Positions 34,430 through 44,677 of a stretch of DNA of 64,000 nt are shown piece after piece. Under the pieces are notes generated by a model. It was given only the letters and a program-made list of their open reading frames with translations, did not search any database and was not told the origin of the DNA. The DNA is taken from the NCBI RefSeq assembly GCF_028453695.1, contig NC_135781.1, positions 30,937,640 to 31,001,639 of the forward strand, read 5' to 3'. The stretch comes from Augochlora pura. Its lineage: Eukaryota; Arthropoda; Insecta; Hymenoptera; Halictidae. Position numbers and translations under genes: made by a program. Position 1 is the stretch's first letter; every line of letters begins with the position of its first letter.

Positions 34430-34735
34430 CGCGCATATATATATACATATACGGACGTAGTGCATATATATACGCTTAGAAACATGGTGCACATATATAC
34501 GCATACAGACGTAGTGCATATATATACACATACGTCACATAGTGCACAGATATATACACATACGTCACATGGTGCACAGATATATACACATACGTCACGT
34601 AGTGCACATATATATTCACATATATCGCACAGCGCACATGTATACCCATGCATCGCACTGGGTACCTATATAACCATACAGCGCACGGCGCACATATGCA
34701 CACACGCATCGCACAGCGCACACAGACGCGTTATG
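34430..34735 (+). repeat. 33-bp minisatellite, about 9 units
   Basis: Units of the form TATATACACATACGTCACAT/AGTGCACA. The 33-bp period is a multiple of three, so a plus-strand frame reads through as repeated THTSHSAQIY. Units degrade towards the 3' side (TCGCACAGCGCACA). Confidence 0.9.
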
Positions 34736-35184
34736 TACGCGCCAATGTGCATCTTGCCGCGAGCGTGTGCGGGCCTCGCTTTTTTCCCCCGTGCACCTGT
34801 TCATGTGAAGAGCGCGCGCACGTCCGGAGGAGAGCCGGTCGCGCACCCGCGGCCGTCTCTCTCTCTCTCTCTCTCTGTGAAAAGCGCGCTCGCGTGCGTG
34901 CGTGCACCGGCGGCCCCAGCACACTGCACCCGTGTAATGAACTGTGTCACCGTGATTCGTGTTAGCCGCGCGACGCACGTGTGTGACGGCTGGTGCACAC
35001 GCGTGTTACGCAACCCATCGCGACCAAAGTGCGCGCGAAAAAACCGCCGCGCGAACGACGGCGACGAACGGTCGGTGCGCGCGATGTGCGTGCGCTAACG
35101 AGCCGTGTCGCTGCCGAACACAACGATGCCGGTGTTATTAGTACGCGGACGATACCGTCTGACGGATAATCGGCCGCGGAGAGG

Positions 35185-35395
35185 ATCTTGTAAGGGGGAT
35201 GGAATCGGCGACTCGGCGACTCGGCGCGTTGCAAATCGTCGTCGCAGGTCGCGAGTGATACGACATCAGATTTTTGGGATACCGTTGACATGCCTTGCTA
35301 GAGGGGGATGGGATCGGCGCGCGTTGCAAATCGACATCGCAAATCGCGAGCGATGGTATATGAAATTTTTGGGACAGCGTTGACGTGCTCTTATT
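35185..35395. repeat. Two-copy tandem duplication, about 112 bp
   Basis: AGGGGGATGGAATCGGCG...GCGTTGCAAATCG.C.TCGCA..TCGCGAG.GAT and the trailing TTTTTGGGA.A.CGTTGAC occur twice, starting at about 35191 and 35302. The second copy is slightly shorter. Confidence 0.85.
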
Positions 35396-35504
35396 TTTCG
35401 ACTGATAAGATGTCTGCTGTTGCATGAAGATGACAGATGATCGAATTGCAAGAGTTCATAGTCGAATAATATTTCTAATTGATTTAATAAGAATTATAAA
35501 AACT

Positions 35505-35694
35505 ATTAAAACTGAGTGCGTAATCTTTATCAATACTAATATTTTAAAAATTGTTAAGAGCTATTATCTGTTACATAAGTCATAAAATTCAATTTTATAA
35601 TGTATAAAATCCTTCAGATTGTATAAAATGGAAACACTGCAAGTCTGAAGAAATGTTTTGGATTTCCAGTTAAAATGGCTCGGACTGCGATGGG
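35505..35694. mobile_element. TTAA-type MITE, left end lost
   Basis: The right end TGGCTCGGACTGCGATGGG is followed by TTAA (35695-35698). The body (AAAAATTGTTAAGAGCTATT, ACATAAGTCATAAAATTCAA, TGTATAAAATCC) is the subfamily of 10380, 40623 and 45573. Confidence 0.7.
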
Positions 35695-35724
35695 TTAATA
35701 AGTTCAATCTTAAAGTTAATAGTA

Positions 35725-35850
35725 TTAGTGAAATAAAAATGACTAAATCAGGGTAAAATGATTTTTTAGAAATAAAAATGACTAAATGAGGGTAAAATGA
35801 TTTTTTAGAAATAAGAATGACTAAATCAGGTTAAAGTGATGTTTCAGATA
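35725..35850. repeat. 44-bp tandem repeat, 3 copies
   Basis: GAAATAAAAATGACTAAATC followed by AGGGTAAAATGATTTTTTA, three times, the last copy diverged. No dyad symmetry, so unrelated to the 44-bp array at 20.5 kb. Confidence 0.9.
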
Positions 35851-36619
35851 AATTTTTCATAAAATCCAGAAATTCGTCGTTCCGCTCAGCATCTTCGAAA
35901 TCATCAACAAAATCGTCGCCCGACACCCTTGAATTTCGTGCCACGCTGATAAATCGATTTCGCGGCAGTCGTGGATGCCGGGAGCTTCTGAATAGATTGT
36001 AAATAACCCATAAATCATGGCTGACGTTTTGCGCTCCGTCTGAGGAGATTGAAATTAATTACACGACATTTGTTATGCAACGGTGGCGGCGGCGGCGGCG
36101 GCTCTGAATGTTACCGCGCGCGATATACATGGAAAACCCGTTTTAACCGCGATTTCTTCTTTTCCACGAATTAGAGAGATTTTACGGTGCGTCGCGTGAA
36201 CATCCCGATTAGAATGCAGATGAAATCGCTACGGCTAATTATATCGGATCCATTAAGTGCTTGCGATGATATCATCGAAGTATGTAGTTGCTACCAGTCG
36301 GAGTCGATACGAGAGATCGGGAGAGAGAGACGCAACGTTTAGAATGAAGAATCGACTTTCCAATCTTACGCTACTTAAAAATTAACACCTCCGCTGTCGT
36401 CCAACGCGGCTCGTAAAAGTCACATAAATCGAGAACGATTTACATATTTCGCGATCTAAGAATCGAGGGGAGAAGATTTATCGCGGACGGTGATTCTGCG
36501 AACCAATTGCTGCTTGTAGATTCTAATGAACTCGTGTTTGTTTGATGGAGTGTATATGGGGCTACTAGGGTGATCAGAAAGGTTTGTTGATCGCTATAAG
36601 TGGGTTAGTGTCGCGGCGG
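35851..36619. other. Upstream DNA, no gene seen
   Basis: Mixed composition. A (GGC)n run lies at about 36085-36101. No coding structure. Confidence 0.4.
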
Positions 36620-36835
36620 CGTAGTACTGTCGTAGTATTATTTTATACAAGTTGTATTATTGAATTAAAATAGTATTATTCTATACAAGTAGAATTATTG
36701 AATATGAATAGTATTATTGTATAAAAATAATATAATTGTATACAAGTACTATTATTGTATAAAAATAGTATTATTGCATACAAGTAGCCTTATTGTATAC
36801 AAGTAGACTTATCGTATACAAATAATATTAATACT
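36620..36835. repeat. GTATTATTGTATACAAGTA minisatellite
   Basis: About nine units of 20-30 bp containing TTATTGTATA(C/A)AA and GTAGTATTATT variants. Confidence 0.85.
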
Positions 36836-36988
36836 TTCTAAAACATTAATTAATGAATTATCTACTATTACTGCCTGTTTTTACTAACAAAATTTATTCT
36901 TGAAGCAATTTATATTTAAGTTAATTCATACTGTCTTCATAATTTAATTCTCTTATTTTTTCAACAATTCAGCATGTATACATTTTAA

Positions 36989-37175
36989 CCCTTTGACTAC
37001 AAAAAATTTAAACACGTTAAATGAACCTAACCTTAAACACGTTAAATGAACCTAGTCTTAAACATGTTAAACGAACCTTGTTTAATCCTTATCAACATCG
37101 AGTTTCTCAAGAATATCTCCTTAATAAGACTCGTCGATCTCGCTTCGCGGCCGAGAACAAACCACAGTCAAAGGG
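36989..37175. mobile_element. TTAA-flanked element, 187 bp
   Basis: TTAA (36985-36988), CCCTTTGACTAC at the left, CACAGTCAAAGGG at the right, TTAA (37176-37179). An internal ACACGTTAAATGAACCTA repeat is present three times. The terminal repeat differs from the CACTCGA family after seven bases. Confidence 0.7.
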
Positions 37176-37337
37176 TTAAGGCACGAGACAAGGCTTTCAA
37201 GCATCCGACTTGCGCCACCGCGATGCCAACTCCTACTCGTCCGACCGCGACACGCCGGTCAAAGTGTTAAATAAGAGGTGCCGGTTGCTGGCGAAAGAAC
37301 CGCGTCGCGGAACACCGGATAGCAACCCTGTGTTCAA

Positions 37338-37765
37338 CCCTTTCGGTACGAGCACTGTGTCCGCCATGACGCTCTAGCTCTACAAGGCGCAGAAAATTCG
37401 CGCTCCTTTGCACGAAGAATTCTTTTAAGAATTAAGTAAAAACCGTGCTTGACAAAACAAGGTTTCTTTAACCCTTTCGCTCCGAGCATATATGGTGCAT
37501 CCGAACTAAGAAAAATATATACACAAAAATCACACGCACTGTGCATATTTCTGGCGCGAGCTTCCGTTCACTGACAGCAATTCAACGAACGACGAGTCGA
37601 ACAAGCGAAAGGGTTAAACAAAAAGCGTCGCTAGCATTTTTATTGCTAAAAACTATTTCTGCGAAACTAACGTTTTACTGTTATTTATACATCGTGGGAT
37701 GGTCATCGCATGGCTGCCGGATATATCCGGCACTCGTGCCGGTCGTCGCACTCGCGCCGAAAGGG
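37338..37765. mobile_element. Outer TTAA-type element, 428 bp
   Basis: TCAA (mutated TTAA), then CCCTTTCGGTACGAGCAC. The right end GTCGCACTCGCGCCGAAAGGG (complement CCCTTTCGGCGCGAGTGC) lies before TTAA (37766-37769). A second TTAA element (37472-37613) lies inside, so the two appear nested. Two abutting elements sharing ends is the alternative. Confidence 0.6.
37472..37613. mobile_element. Inner TTAA-flanked element, 142 bp
   Basis: TTAA (37468-37471), CCCTTTCGCTCCGAGCA at the left, GAGTCGAACAAGCGAAAGGG at the right, TTAA (37614-37617). Both flanking TTAAs are intact, consistent with a later insertion. Confidence 0.7.
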
Positions 37766-37769
37766 TTAA

Positions 37770-38243
37770 ACGAAGCACCGTTCTACGGCGGTTGCCGCGA
37801 TGGGATCGCGGGTTTCCCCGCTGAGGTGAACGGTACCGCGATGTAGAGAACACGCTAGAGAACGCGCGAGAGGGTGGCAGGGAAGAAGAAGAAGAAGAAG
37901 AAGAAGAAGGACGGACGGACGGACGGAAAGAAGAACGGAAGGAACGGGGGAGAACGGGAGACAAAGAGGGAGACGGTACCGTAGTACGGGCTACATTCTG
38001 TCGGCCCCACTAGCCCAGTGACTCGATGCGCTCCTCTCTCGCTATTTCTTTCCTTCTTCCCCCCTGCTCCGTTCTTTTTCCCCTCTTTCTCGCGCTCTAT
38101 TCCGCCTCGGATAGCGGGGCCTCCTCGTTCGCCGCCGCACGCCGCACGCCATACCGCGCGCCACTAGCGGAACGTGTTTCCTCGTAGCTGTGCGCCGCGA
38201 TGCCTCTACAGGCCGTTCCATAACGGGGGCGAAGCAGGTCTAA
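37770..38243. other. CpG- and GA-rich DNA
   Basis: (GAA)n at 37886-37908 followed by (GGAC)n at 37908-37926, purine-rich to 37970, then pyrimidine-rich 38030-38100. No gene seen. Confidence 0.45.
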
Positions 38244-38285
38244 CCCTTTACGCTCGGCTGTCCCCTCTGAGGGGACGTCGTAATT
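38244..38285. mobile_element. TTAA-element left end with hairpin
   Basis: CCCTTTACGCTCGGCT follows CTAA, and GTCCCCTC-T-GAGGGGAC forms a perfect subterminal palindrome, placed as in the 68-bp element at 29596. The right end was not identified. Confidence 0.45.
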
Positions 38286-38379
38286 CTAATATATGACTAG
38301 ACATTTGCTATTTATTATTAGCGATTTGCAACTATTTCTCGATGTCTACGAATTCATATAAATCGAATATTATTATAAT

Positions 38380-38450
38380 AATAATAAATTATAATAATAT
38401 TATATATACATATACATATATAGATATATATCGTATATTATATTAAAATT
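38380..38450. repeat. AT-rich microsatellite
   Basis: ATAATAATAAATTATAATAATATTA followed by (ATATAC)n/(ATATAG)n. Confidence 0.85.
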
Positions 38451-38454
38451 GTTC

Positions 38455-38740
38455 AGTGTCCTATTTTGCATCTGATAAAATATCGAGGGATGTACGACTA
38501 TACTATACATTATACGACAATCTACAGCAATTAATTAATTTTCTGATTTCCAAAAGACTCGAATAATTCGTCAAATGTATTCACGGCTTTTCTCAAATTT
38601 TTCTCGCATGATTTTGCTTCTAATAAAATATCGAGGGATATAGGACTATACTATAGATTATACGATTATTTGCAACAATTAATTAGTTTCCTGGTTCCCA
38701 AAAGGTCTAATAATTTATCAAATATATTCACTGTATTCCT
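38455..38740. repeat. Two-copy tandem duplication, about 143 bp
   Basis: ATCTGATAAAATATCGAGGGAT at about 38470 recurs as TTCTAATAAAATATCGAGGG at about 38618. GACTATACTATA.ATTATACGA, CAATTAATTA.TTTC and CAAA.G.CT.ATAATT.. follow in the same order in both. Confidence 0.85.
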
Positions 38741-40622
38741 TTAATCATTTTCGCCTAATTTGTCAAACGAAACGATTCTTCACCTAACCCCGCGAGATTC
38801 TCACCCTTTCCCACGCGCCACCCTGTACAATCGCGCATCGATTTCCTGTACATTCCCTCGGCAACGTCGAACATTCCAAGTTCCAACGGGAGAGTGCGGT
38901 GCGCCTCCATCGATGAAACGTAGTGATAATGAACCGTTAACCCCTTACGCGGCTGAATACGCGCGGGTTCGTGGCTTTTCGCGGATATCTCCGCTCGATT
39001 GAATATTTATCTTTGTTTTCTTTGCTTTTATTTTTTCGTTTTATTTCTTCCCATAACCGATGCCCGGCGAAACGTTCCATCTTTCTGGCAGCGACTCTTT
39101 TGGTCATCGTTCTGCGCGAATTCTTTCGAATCCACGCCGGCACGGCTGCCACAACACGATCCGATAACTGATCGACTCGTCTTCCATCCTTCTCGGCCCA
39201 TTTACCCTTTCGTATACGATTTGCTCGCACGTTATTTATAATTCCCTTTTTCGCCACTGTTCGCGGCACCGAAACGATTATTTCGCTTCGCAGCCGTCGC
39301 TGCGAATGTGTTTTCATATAATTAAATATATAATGTATATTTCGACCGGTTGGCTGTTGCTTTAAATAATGCATCAGTTACTGCGATTATACCGTACATT
39401 TAAATTTGATTTTTGTTATATTGTTTAATATACATTTTTATCAGATTTATAATTTAACATAAAATATCAGAGTATATATTCTCTGACGGACGTTAAAAAT
39501 AACTGGTTAGTTATTTTATCAGTTGGTAATAAAAATCTAGTTGATCTTTATTAATATTTTTAGTTTATTAATTTCGTTCTTAATATTCATTAGCTAATAA
39601 AAGCAGCCTTCTTATATTGATCTATAGAAGCGTCAATAAGACATTTATTCCGATTTTAATCGATTTTTATAATATTTTCTACGGGTAATAAATATATCCT
39701 TTGAAAATCTCTACAAATTAAACAATCGTGAATTAAAAATTCCCCAAACCTTCTATTAATTTCTGAAACATCGGAGGCCTTTTAATGAACAATAATAATT
39801 GCGCCACGTCACGTGACCGTCTGCTATAGTCAGTTTTCCGTTTCAGTATCGCGTTCGGTCCGTTACAGCTCGGCCAATATTCACTCCAATCCTCTAGACG
39901 CGGGTCGCCCTAATTATTTCCATAAGTTTCCCATTAGCGGACACCGAGTAGAACCGGGCGGTGCATCCCCGGCGGTATAATGATTTTTGTTTCGCGAACT
40001 ATCCGCGCCGGCGGCCAACAACCCCGCGAGAATTCGAGTGCTCGCATTCGTCGCTGGCGAACTTCTAACACGGCCGACCCCGGAACCCATTCAATTTTCA
40101 TAAAATCCTAAACGAGAATTATAGAATTCGCCGGATTCGATTATTCTCGGGTATCCCACGGCTAAATCGCGTTACCGCTCCCGACGCAGAAGGGTGGATG
40201 ATTAAACAGATTAAAATCCATCCTACCGTGTCGCCCGGTTGTAACATGAATCTTTCACGATCTTCATTACCATCCTCGTTTCCCCGTTTATTTCCAGTCG
40301 TCCGGGTTCCATTATTTAGCGGCCCCCGAAAATTCTACAACCCCCTCGGAAGACAGAAGGCTTGTTCGTTCGCGCCGGCTTTTGACCCACCGCTGGGTCA
40401 CACGTGTCGGACCCGTGAGGCGAAACGTATATTTACCTATTTTCCTTGCATTTCACAAAATAGGTTTATGGTATTTTATCTGAACATTATAAACAGATAA
40501 TCAACAGTAAAAACATAGAAATTCGATATTATAAACTTAACGTAATTATTTAATTTTTGTAAATTTCAGGGGCTGATTCGCAGAGAAAATCGTGAATATC
40601 GACGCCGTCGTCAACGTGTTAA
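38741..40622. other. Upstream DNA, no gene seen
   Basis: A CpG-rich patch at 38760-39300 holds frames on both strands (145 codons minus, Lys/Arg-rich), without a domain. 39370-39790 is AT-rich. 39800-40450 is CpG-rich and includes the E-box noted separately. Confidence 0.4.
39808..39835 (+). promoter_or_regulatory. GTCACGTGAC E-box palindrome near TCAGTT
   Basis: A perfect 10-bp palindrome (39808-39817) is the classical M-box/USF-type E-box. Fifteen bases further, TATAGTCAGTT contains a match to the arthropod initiator (TCAGTT, 39830-39835), and CpG-rich DNA follows. Possible plus-strand core promoter, but no coding exon downstream supports it. Confidence 0.25.
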
Positions 40623-40832
40623 CCCTAGGCGCCGTTAAAAGTGATCATGCGACGTTTCAAAATAATTTTTACCAAATTTACTTATATTCGAAAAATTGTT
40701 AAAAACTGTCAACTATCGCACAAAATTTAATTCCATAGTGTATAAAATGCACCAGATTATATAAAATGGAAACGCTGTAAATCCGGAAAAATATTTTGGA
40801 TTTCCAGATAAAATATCTCCGATTGCAAAGGG
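40623..40832. mobile_element. TTAA-flanked MITE, 210 bp
   Basis: TTAA (40619-40622), CCCTAGGCGCCGTTAAAAG at the left, ATCTCCGATTGCAAAGGG at the right, TTAA (40833-40836). The best-preserved member of the subfamily with TGTATAAAATGCACCAGATT and GGAAACGCTGTAAATCCGG. Confidence 0.8.
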
Positions 40833-41464
40833 TTAAGACAACGCGGCGGTCTCGAACTGTGTTCTGTTTCGTTCATTATCGCGTGATTAGTAAATCGGCC
40901 GTGTAGAGCAACGTGCGAATTCGCCACGGTTCTATTGCTCCGGTTCGAACCGGCCAACAGTTCAGGCGACGCGCCTAGAGGAATCAAAGGCGCGGGGCAA
41001 CGTGCGCGATTTTTCTAATTATTGTATCGTTATGCTAATTATACGGAGTCCGTGGCGAAATATAGGCGAAATGCGGTTCGAACCTGTCTCGAGTAAGACC
41101 AATTAAATCTATCGTCTCGTTACGAGAGCACTCGCGAATACTAATTCGTAGCCACTCGACGAATTCGCTCGTTTTCTGCGATCAATATTAATATCGGCTC
41201 CGTGGACGCGTAAGTAAATCAATTTGGTGCCAGCGCGCTACTCGTTTCGCTCGCCCGATCGTCGCTCTATTCTCTGCGTTATTTTATTATATACCGTATA
41301 TTGCGTTAGTCTGAAACAATTTCTTCGATGCGACACTTTTAGGCCTTGCGTGAAATATTATAATATTTTAAAATTGATGATCATTCTTTTAGCTATTTTA
41401 TTGCACTGTTTTGTATAATGTTAACTTTTTGTTGTTGAAGACATTTTAATTGTTTACTCCCAGC
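40833..41464. other. Upstream DNA, no gene seen
   Basis: CpG-rich to 41280, then AT-rich. GGTTCGAACCGG (40934-40945) is a palindrome that superficially resembles a tRNA B-box, but no cloverleaf surrounds it. Confidence 0.4.
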
Positions 41465-41795
41465 TATATTTTATCAGAAATATCCGCCAATCGGGGGATG
41501 AAAATTGTCAAATATATTTCTCTCTTCACCCTACTACAAAAATTGCAAACAAATGTAATAGACCCCATCCCCAATTCTTACTAGCTAATCATTAGTTAAC
41601 AATCGCTTTTCGACCTCGGCGTTCGACGTCACCGTGAAAAATCCGCCATTCGGGGGTTGAAAACGGGGGTTGAAAATTTCAACAAACAAAGAAAATTGTC
41701 AAATAAATTTCTCTCTTCGCCCTACTAAAAAAATTGCAAAAAATAATAATGAACCCTATCCCTAGTTCCTACTAGTTAATCATTAGTTAATTATT
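41465..41795. repeat. Two-copy tandem duplication, about 175 bp
   Basis: TCCGCCAATCGGGGGATGAAA at 41482 recurs as TCCGCCATTCGGGGGTTGAAA at 41642. AAATTGTCAAATA.ATTTCTC and CTTC.CCCTACTA follow, then CTA.TTAATCATTAGTTAA, in both. The second copy repeats its own GGGGGTTGAAAA. Confidence 0.9.
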
Positions 41796-41799
41796 GTTA

Positions 41800-42510
41800 C
41801 TATCTCGCGACCGAGAGATCGCCGCCCCAATATTCGCCTAGCCGATTTTCAAAAAATCGTGCGTCCAGGCGACAGCTAATTTTACGCTTTCCGCCATAGT
41901 GGACCGCAATTACGGTTGGAGGATGGATCCCGCGGGCCGGTGTACCTGGTCGAGCCCAGCGCGAAAAACGCGCGGGTCGGAGAACCTGCGCTAAAGCGGT
42001 CGACGCGCGTTCCTGCGGCAGTTCGTAAACTATAGTCGAGCCGTAGAGACCCGGCGCGCAGGCCAGCCGCGCGCGGCGTCGTCGTTCGTTCGTGTACGTA
42101 CGTGTATATTCCCCGGGTTGCACGCGTGTGTCTGTGAATTACTTTCGCCCCGGGGGGCATCGCATCTTATTTAGGTCGTGTACACCGAGCGTATACTTTG
42201 GTTCTGGCACGAGCGTGCCGGCGTTATTACAGCATCGCTGCCGCTGCCGCTGCTGCTGCCGCCGCCGCCGCCGCGCTCTGCCACTGCCCTGACAAGAGAG
42301 ACGCAGGTGACTCTCGCTTCGACGCTGCGCGAACAAACGCTAACGCCGTTCACGTACGACCGGTGCCTGGCTGGAAAAAAACTCATGGCAGACGCGAACC
42401 GATAAGGCGAATCAGCCGGCGATGGCACAGTTTTTTTTTCTTTCAAACGACGCGCTGGAAAATCGGCGAATCTGCTGTGGAAAAATCGAATGCTACGATC
42501 GCGATTTCGA
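41800..42510. promoter_or_regulatory. CpG-rich island with CTG/CCG tract
   Basis: Dense CpG with (GCTGCC)n/(GCCGCC)n at 42235-42274. A CAG/GTGACT junction at 42305 could be a plus-strand donor. Frames on both strands (107 minus, 110 plus) have no domain. Candidate distal promoter or leader. Confidence 0.3.
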
Positions 42511-42537
42511 CGAAACCGCGGTCGATTTGATTCAATT

Positions 42538-42605
42538 TTGTTGGAAATTCTTGGTCAGTTTTGTGAGAAATTTTTAGTCAGTTTTGTGAGAAATTCTTGG
42601 ACACT
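42538..42605. repeat. GAAATTCTTGGTCAGTTTTGTGA, 3 copies
   Basis: Short tandem of about 27 bp, the third copy diverged (CACTTCTGC). Confidence 0.8.
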
Positions 42606-44448
42606 TCTGCAAGGAATTCTCGTCACTTCGAAATAAATTTATTGTACAGTAGAGTGCAGAACATTTTTAGAACTCTCTGACATTTTTACTATTTTATTAA
42701 AGATTTTTACTATTTTATATTTCACTACCGAATTAATTACTACGTGGAATGAATCGGAATAATTAATAATCGAGACACTGGTATTCGTGAATAAAATATT
42801 CTTAAATTTTCAAGCAATTCTGTAAATCAAGAAATAGAATTTGCTATAGTGTTTCGGTCATGGGTTGTTAAGGATAAGAGCAAAGTGCGTGCGTTTAGCA
42901 GGCTTTTGCGCAACAACCAAGTGTCCTATCATTGTGAAAATCTTGCCCCCAGCACTGGAATAGCATTCAAACTGGCAAACTTACGAGCGACGTGAAATGA
43001 TCTACGAGTTTTCATCATCTAGACTCGCTAATCACTTTGCTACTTCTACCGTTGCTGTTGTTGCTCGTTTGATAAACGCGTTTCTATGCCGGCCGTGTTT
43101 TCCCGCGTTCGGTAAAACGTTGACAAACTTCTTCGGCGCGCCTGCTTGGCTGCCGAAGGTTTTGTATTTTCGTCCACGGCCCTCTCCCGACCTGCGCAAT
43201 ACTCGGATTCGAGGAGCGTCGCCGACAACTGCTTTAACCCCTGCGAACGCTTCCGACGATCTCGCGATTGTCGCGGATAACATCCTCGTTTGTCAATCAA
43301 CTGGATCTTTGGTTATTTATTTGACAACTTTTTTCAAGGTATTTTTTATACTATTCTTACTAGTAAATTATTTTTTATAGGCTTTGTTGAGATATGAGAA
43401 AATTAAAGTTAGATTTCAGAAATTTGAGGTTCAAATATTAATTTTTCGAGATTGGGTCTTCATTGACCCTGAATTCATTGCTTGAATGTTAATAAGAACT
43501 TACTGTAGTCTTATGACTATAGTAAGTATGGAGAAAAAGTGTGAGATCCTTAATAGGAGAAATTTAAGAAAAACATCCCTTAATAATGATAATTTCTAAT
43601 TCGACTTAGAAATAATTACCACGATCTTCATAATTATGATAATATTATTTCTCAATTAATTTTCTTTTTCCATTGTAACAATTTTTCAGAAGGAAAAGAA
43701 AATCTACGTTCGCCGGATGAAATAATAGAATTAAGAATTTAGCGTAAAAATCATTTGCCCTTTACTTAGAACCTTAACCTCCAACACAATTATTGCTATT
43801 TGCATAGCGTCGAATGACGGGTCTCATATTCATCGAGCAGTACATTGTTGAACATTCGTTACGTCCGAGTTTTAGAATATAATTTCAACGACTATATAAC
43901 ACCTGCAGCATCGAAATACCGTGGAATGCGTCAACGGAATATCGTAATATATATATGAAATTCAACAATACGAGGCCGATCAATTGTTTTTCCCGCAGAA
44001 AATAGAATTTCACATTCGATTATCATGGAAATGAACGAGACGTGACTGGCGGTGGACCTTTAAACCCTAATAGGAAAACTACCATAGTCGCCGTGTATCC
44101 GGAAATGCTACAGTCTAGCCAAAGATAATATAAGCGACGATATAACGCGTGACGCGTTTAAATATTGATGAAGTTTTATTACACGCGTCGCGAGTCGGAC
44201 GTGAAAGCGAGACGCGGCGAGCGAGCCGGCGCGCATTTCCAGCGAGCGCGATGGGAGAGAAAATTGACTCTATCAGTTTCCTCGCGCGACGGTATCAGAT
44301 AAAGTTTAATGGTCTTTGTAGGTCACTTCTCTCCGCGCGCGCCCTTCTGTGTCAGCCTGCCAATTTTCATCGAGCCGTCTTGACGCGGGCCGCGGAGTGA
44401 TGGGTTGCCGCCTGCGAAACCGTGACGCGGCTCGAAATGCTCGATTAA
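42606..44448. other. Upstream DNA, no gene seen
   Basis: AT-rich, with a moderately CpG-rich segment at 42990-43300. A 127-codon plus-strand frame (42997-43380) has no recognised motif and is overlapped by minus-strand frames. An imperfect EcRE-like inverted repeat, TCTTCA T TGACCC, is at 43457-43469. Confidence 0.4.
43499..43526. repeat. 12-bp-arm hairpin
   Basis: CTTACTGTAGTC and GACTATAGTAAG flank a TTAT loop with one mismatch. Too short for a miRNA precursor on its own. Confidence 0.7.
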
Positions 44449-44677
44449 CACGTTTATCGATCGGTCGCAAATATTTTTATAGCTTCGTTGTATTGGCGTT
44501 AAAGAATATTTATTTTATTTGTTTTATTCATTTTATTCTGCCTGTTTTGTGCATTGTGACAGGTAGTTGATATTATAAAAATTATATAGTAATAGTAGAG
44601 TAATAGGCAGTATATTATTGCTTGCTGTGACAAGCTATCGGTCGAAGTATAAAGAAGATTTATAGGCCGGTAAAGGG
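44449..44677. mobile_element. TTAA-flanked element, second family, 229 bp
   Basis: TTAA (44445-44448), CACGTTTATCGATCGGTC at the left, GGCCGGTAAAGGG at the right, TTAA (44678-44681). Shares body sequence with 13286-13636 but lacks its long AT expansion. Confidence 0.7.

Larger units (their letters stand above)
33541..35130. promoter_or_regulatory. CpG island with embedded minisatellite
   Basis: High CpG, a (GTCGCC)n run at about 33970-33990, (CCAAC/CCAC)n at 34195-34220, a 33-bp minisatellite and a (CT)n at 34856-34875. A 387-codon plus-strand frame spans most of it but translates the minisatellite and CpG-rich flanks. Compatible with a distal promoter or 5' leader; direction unknown. Confidence 0.35.

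Noticed and set aside
33935..35098. 387-codon plus-strand frame, the longest in the window
   Set aside because: It spans a 33-bp minisatellite, CpG-rich DNA and a (CT)n run. The product is low-complexity with no domain, and minus-strand frames of up to 209 codons cover the same DNA.
40930..41090. tRNA-like GGTTCGAACC motifs
   Set aside because: No A-box at the right distance and no cloverleaf could be folded; they are simple palindromes.
43499..43526. miRNA precursor candidate
   Set aside because: The stem is only 12 bp with a 4-base loop, too short for a precursor, and contains no known insect miRNA seed that I recognise.
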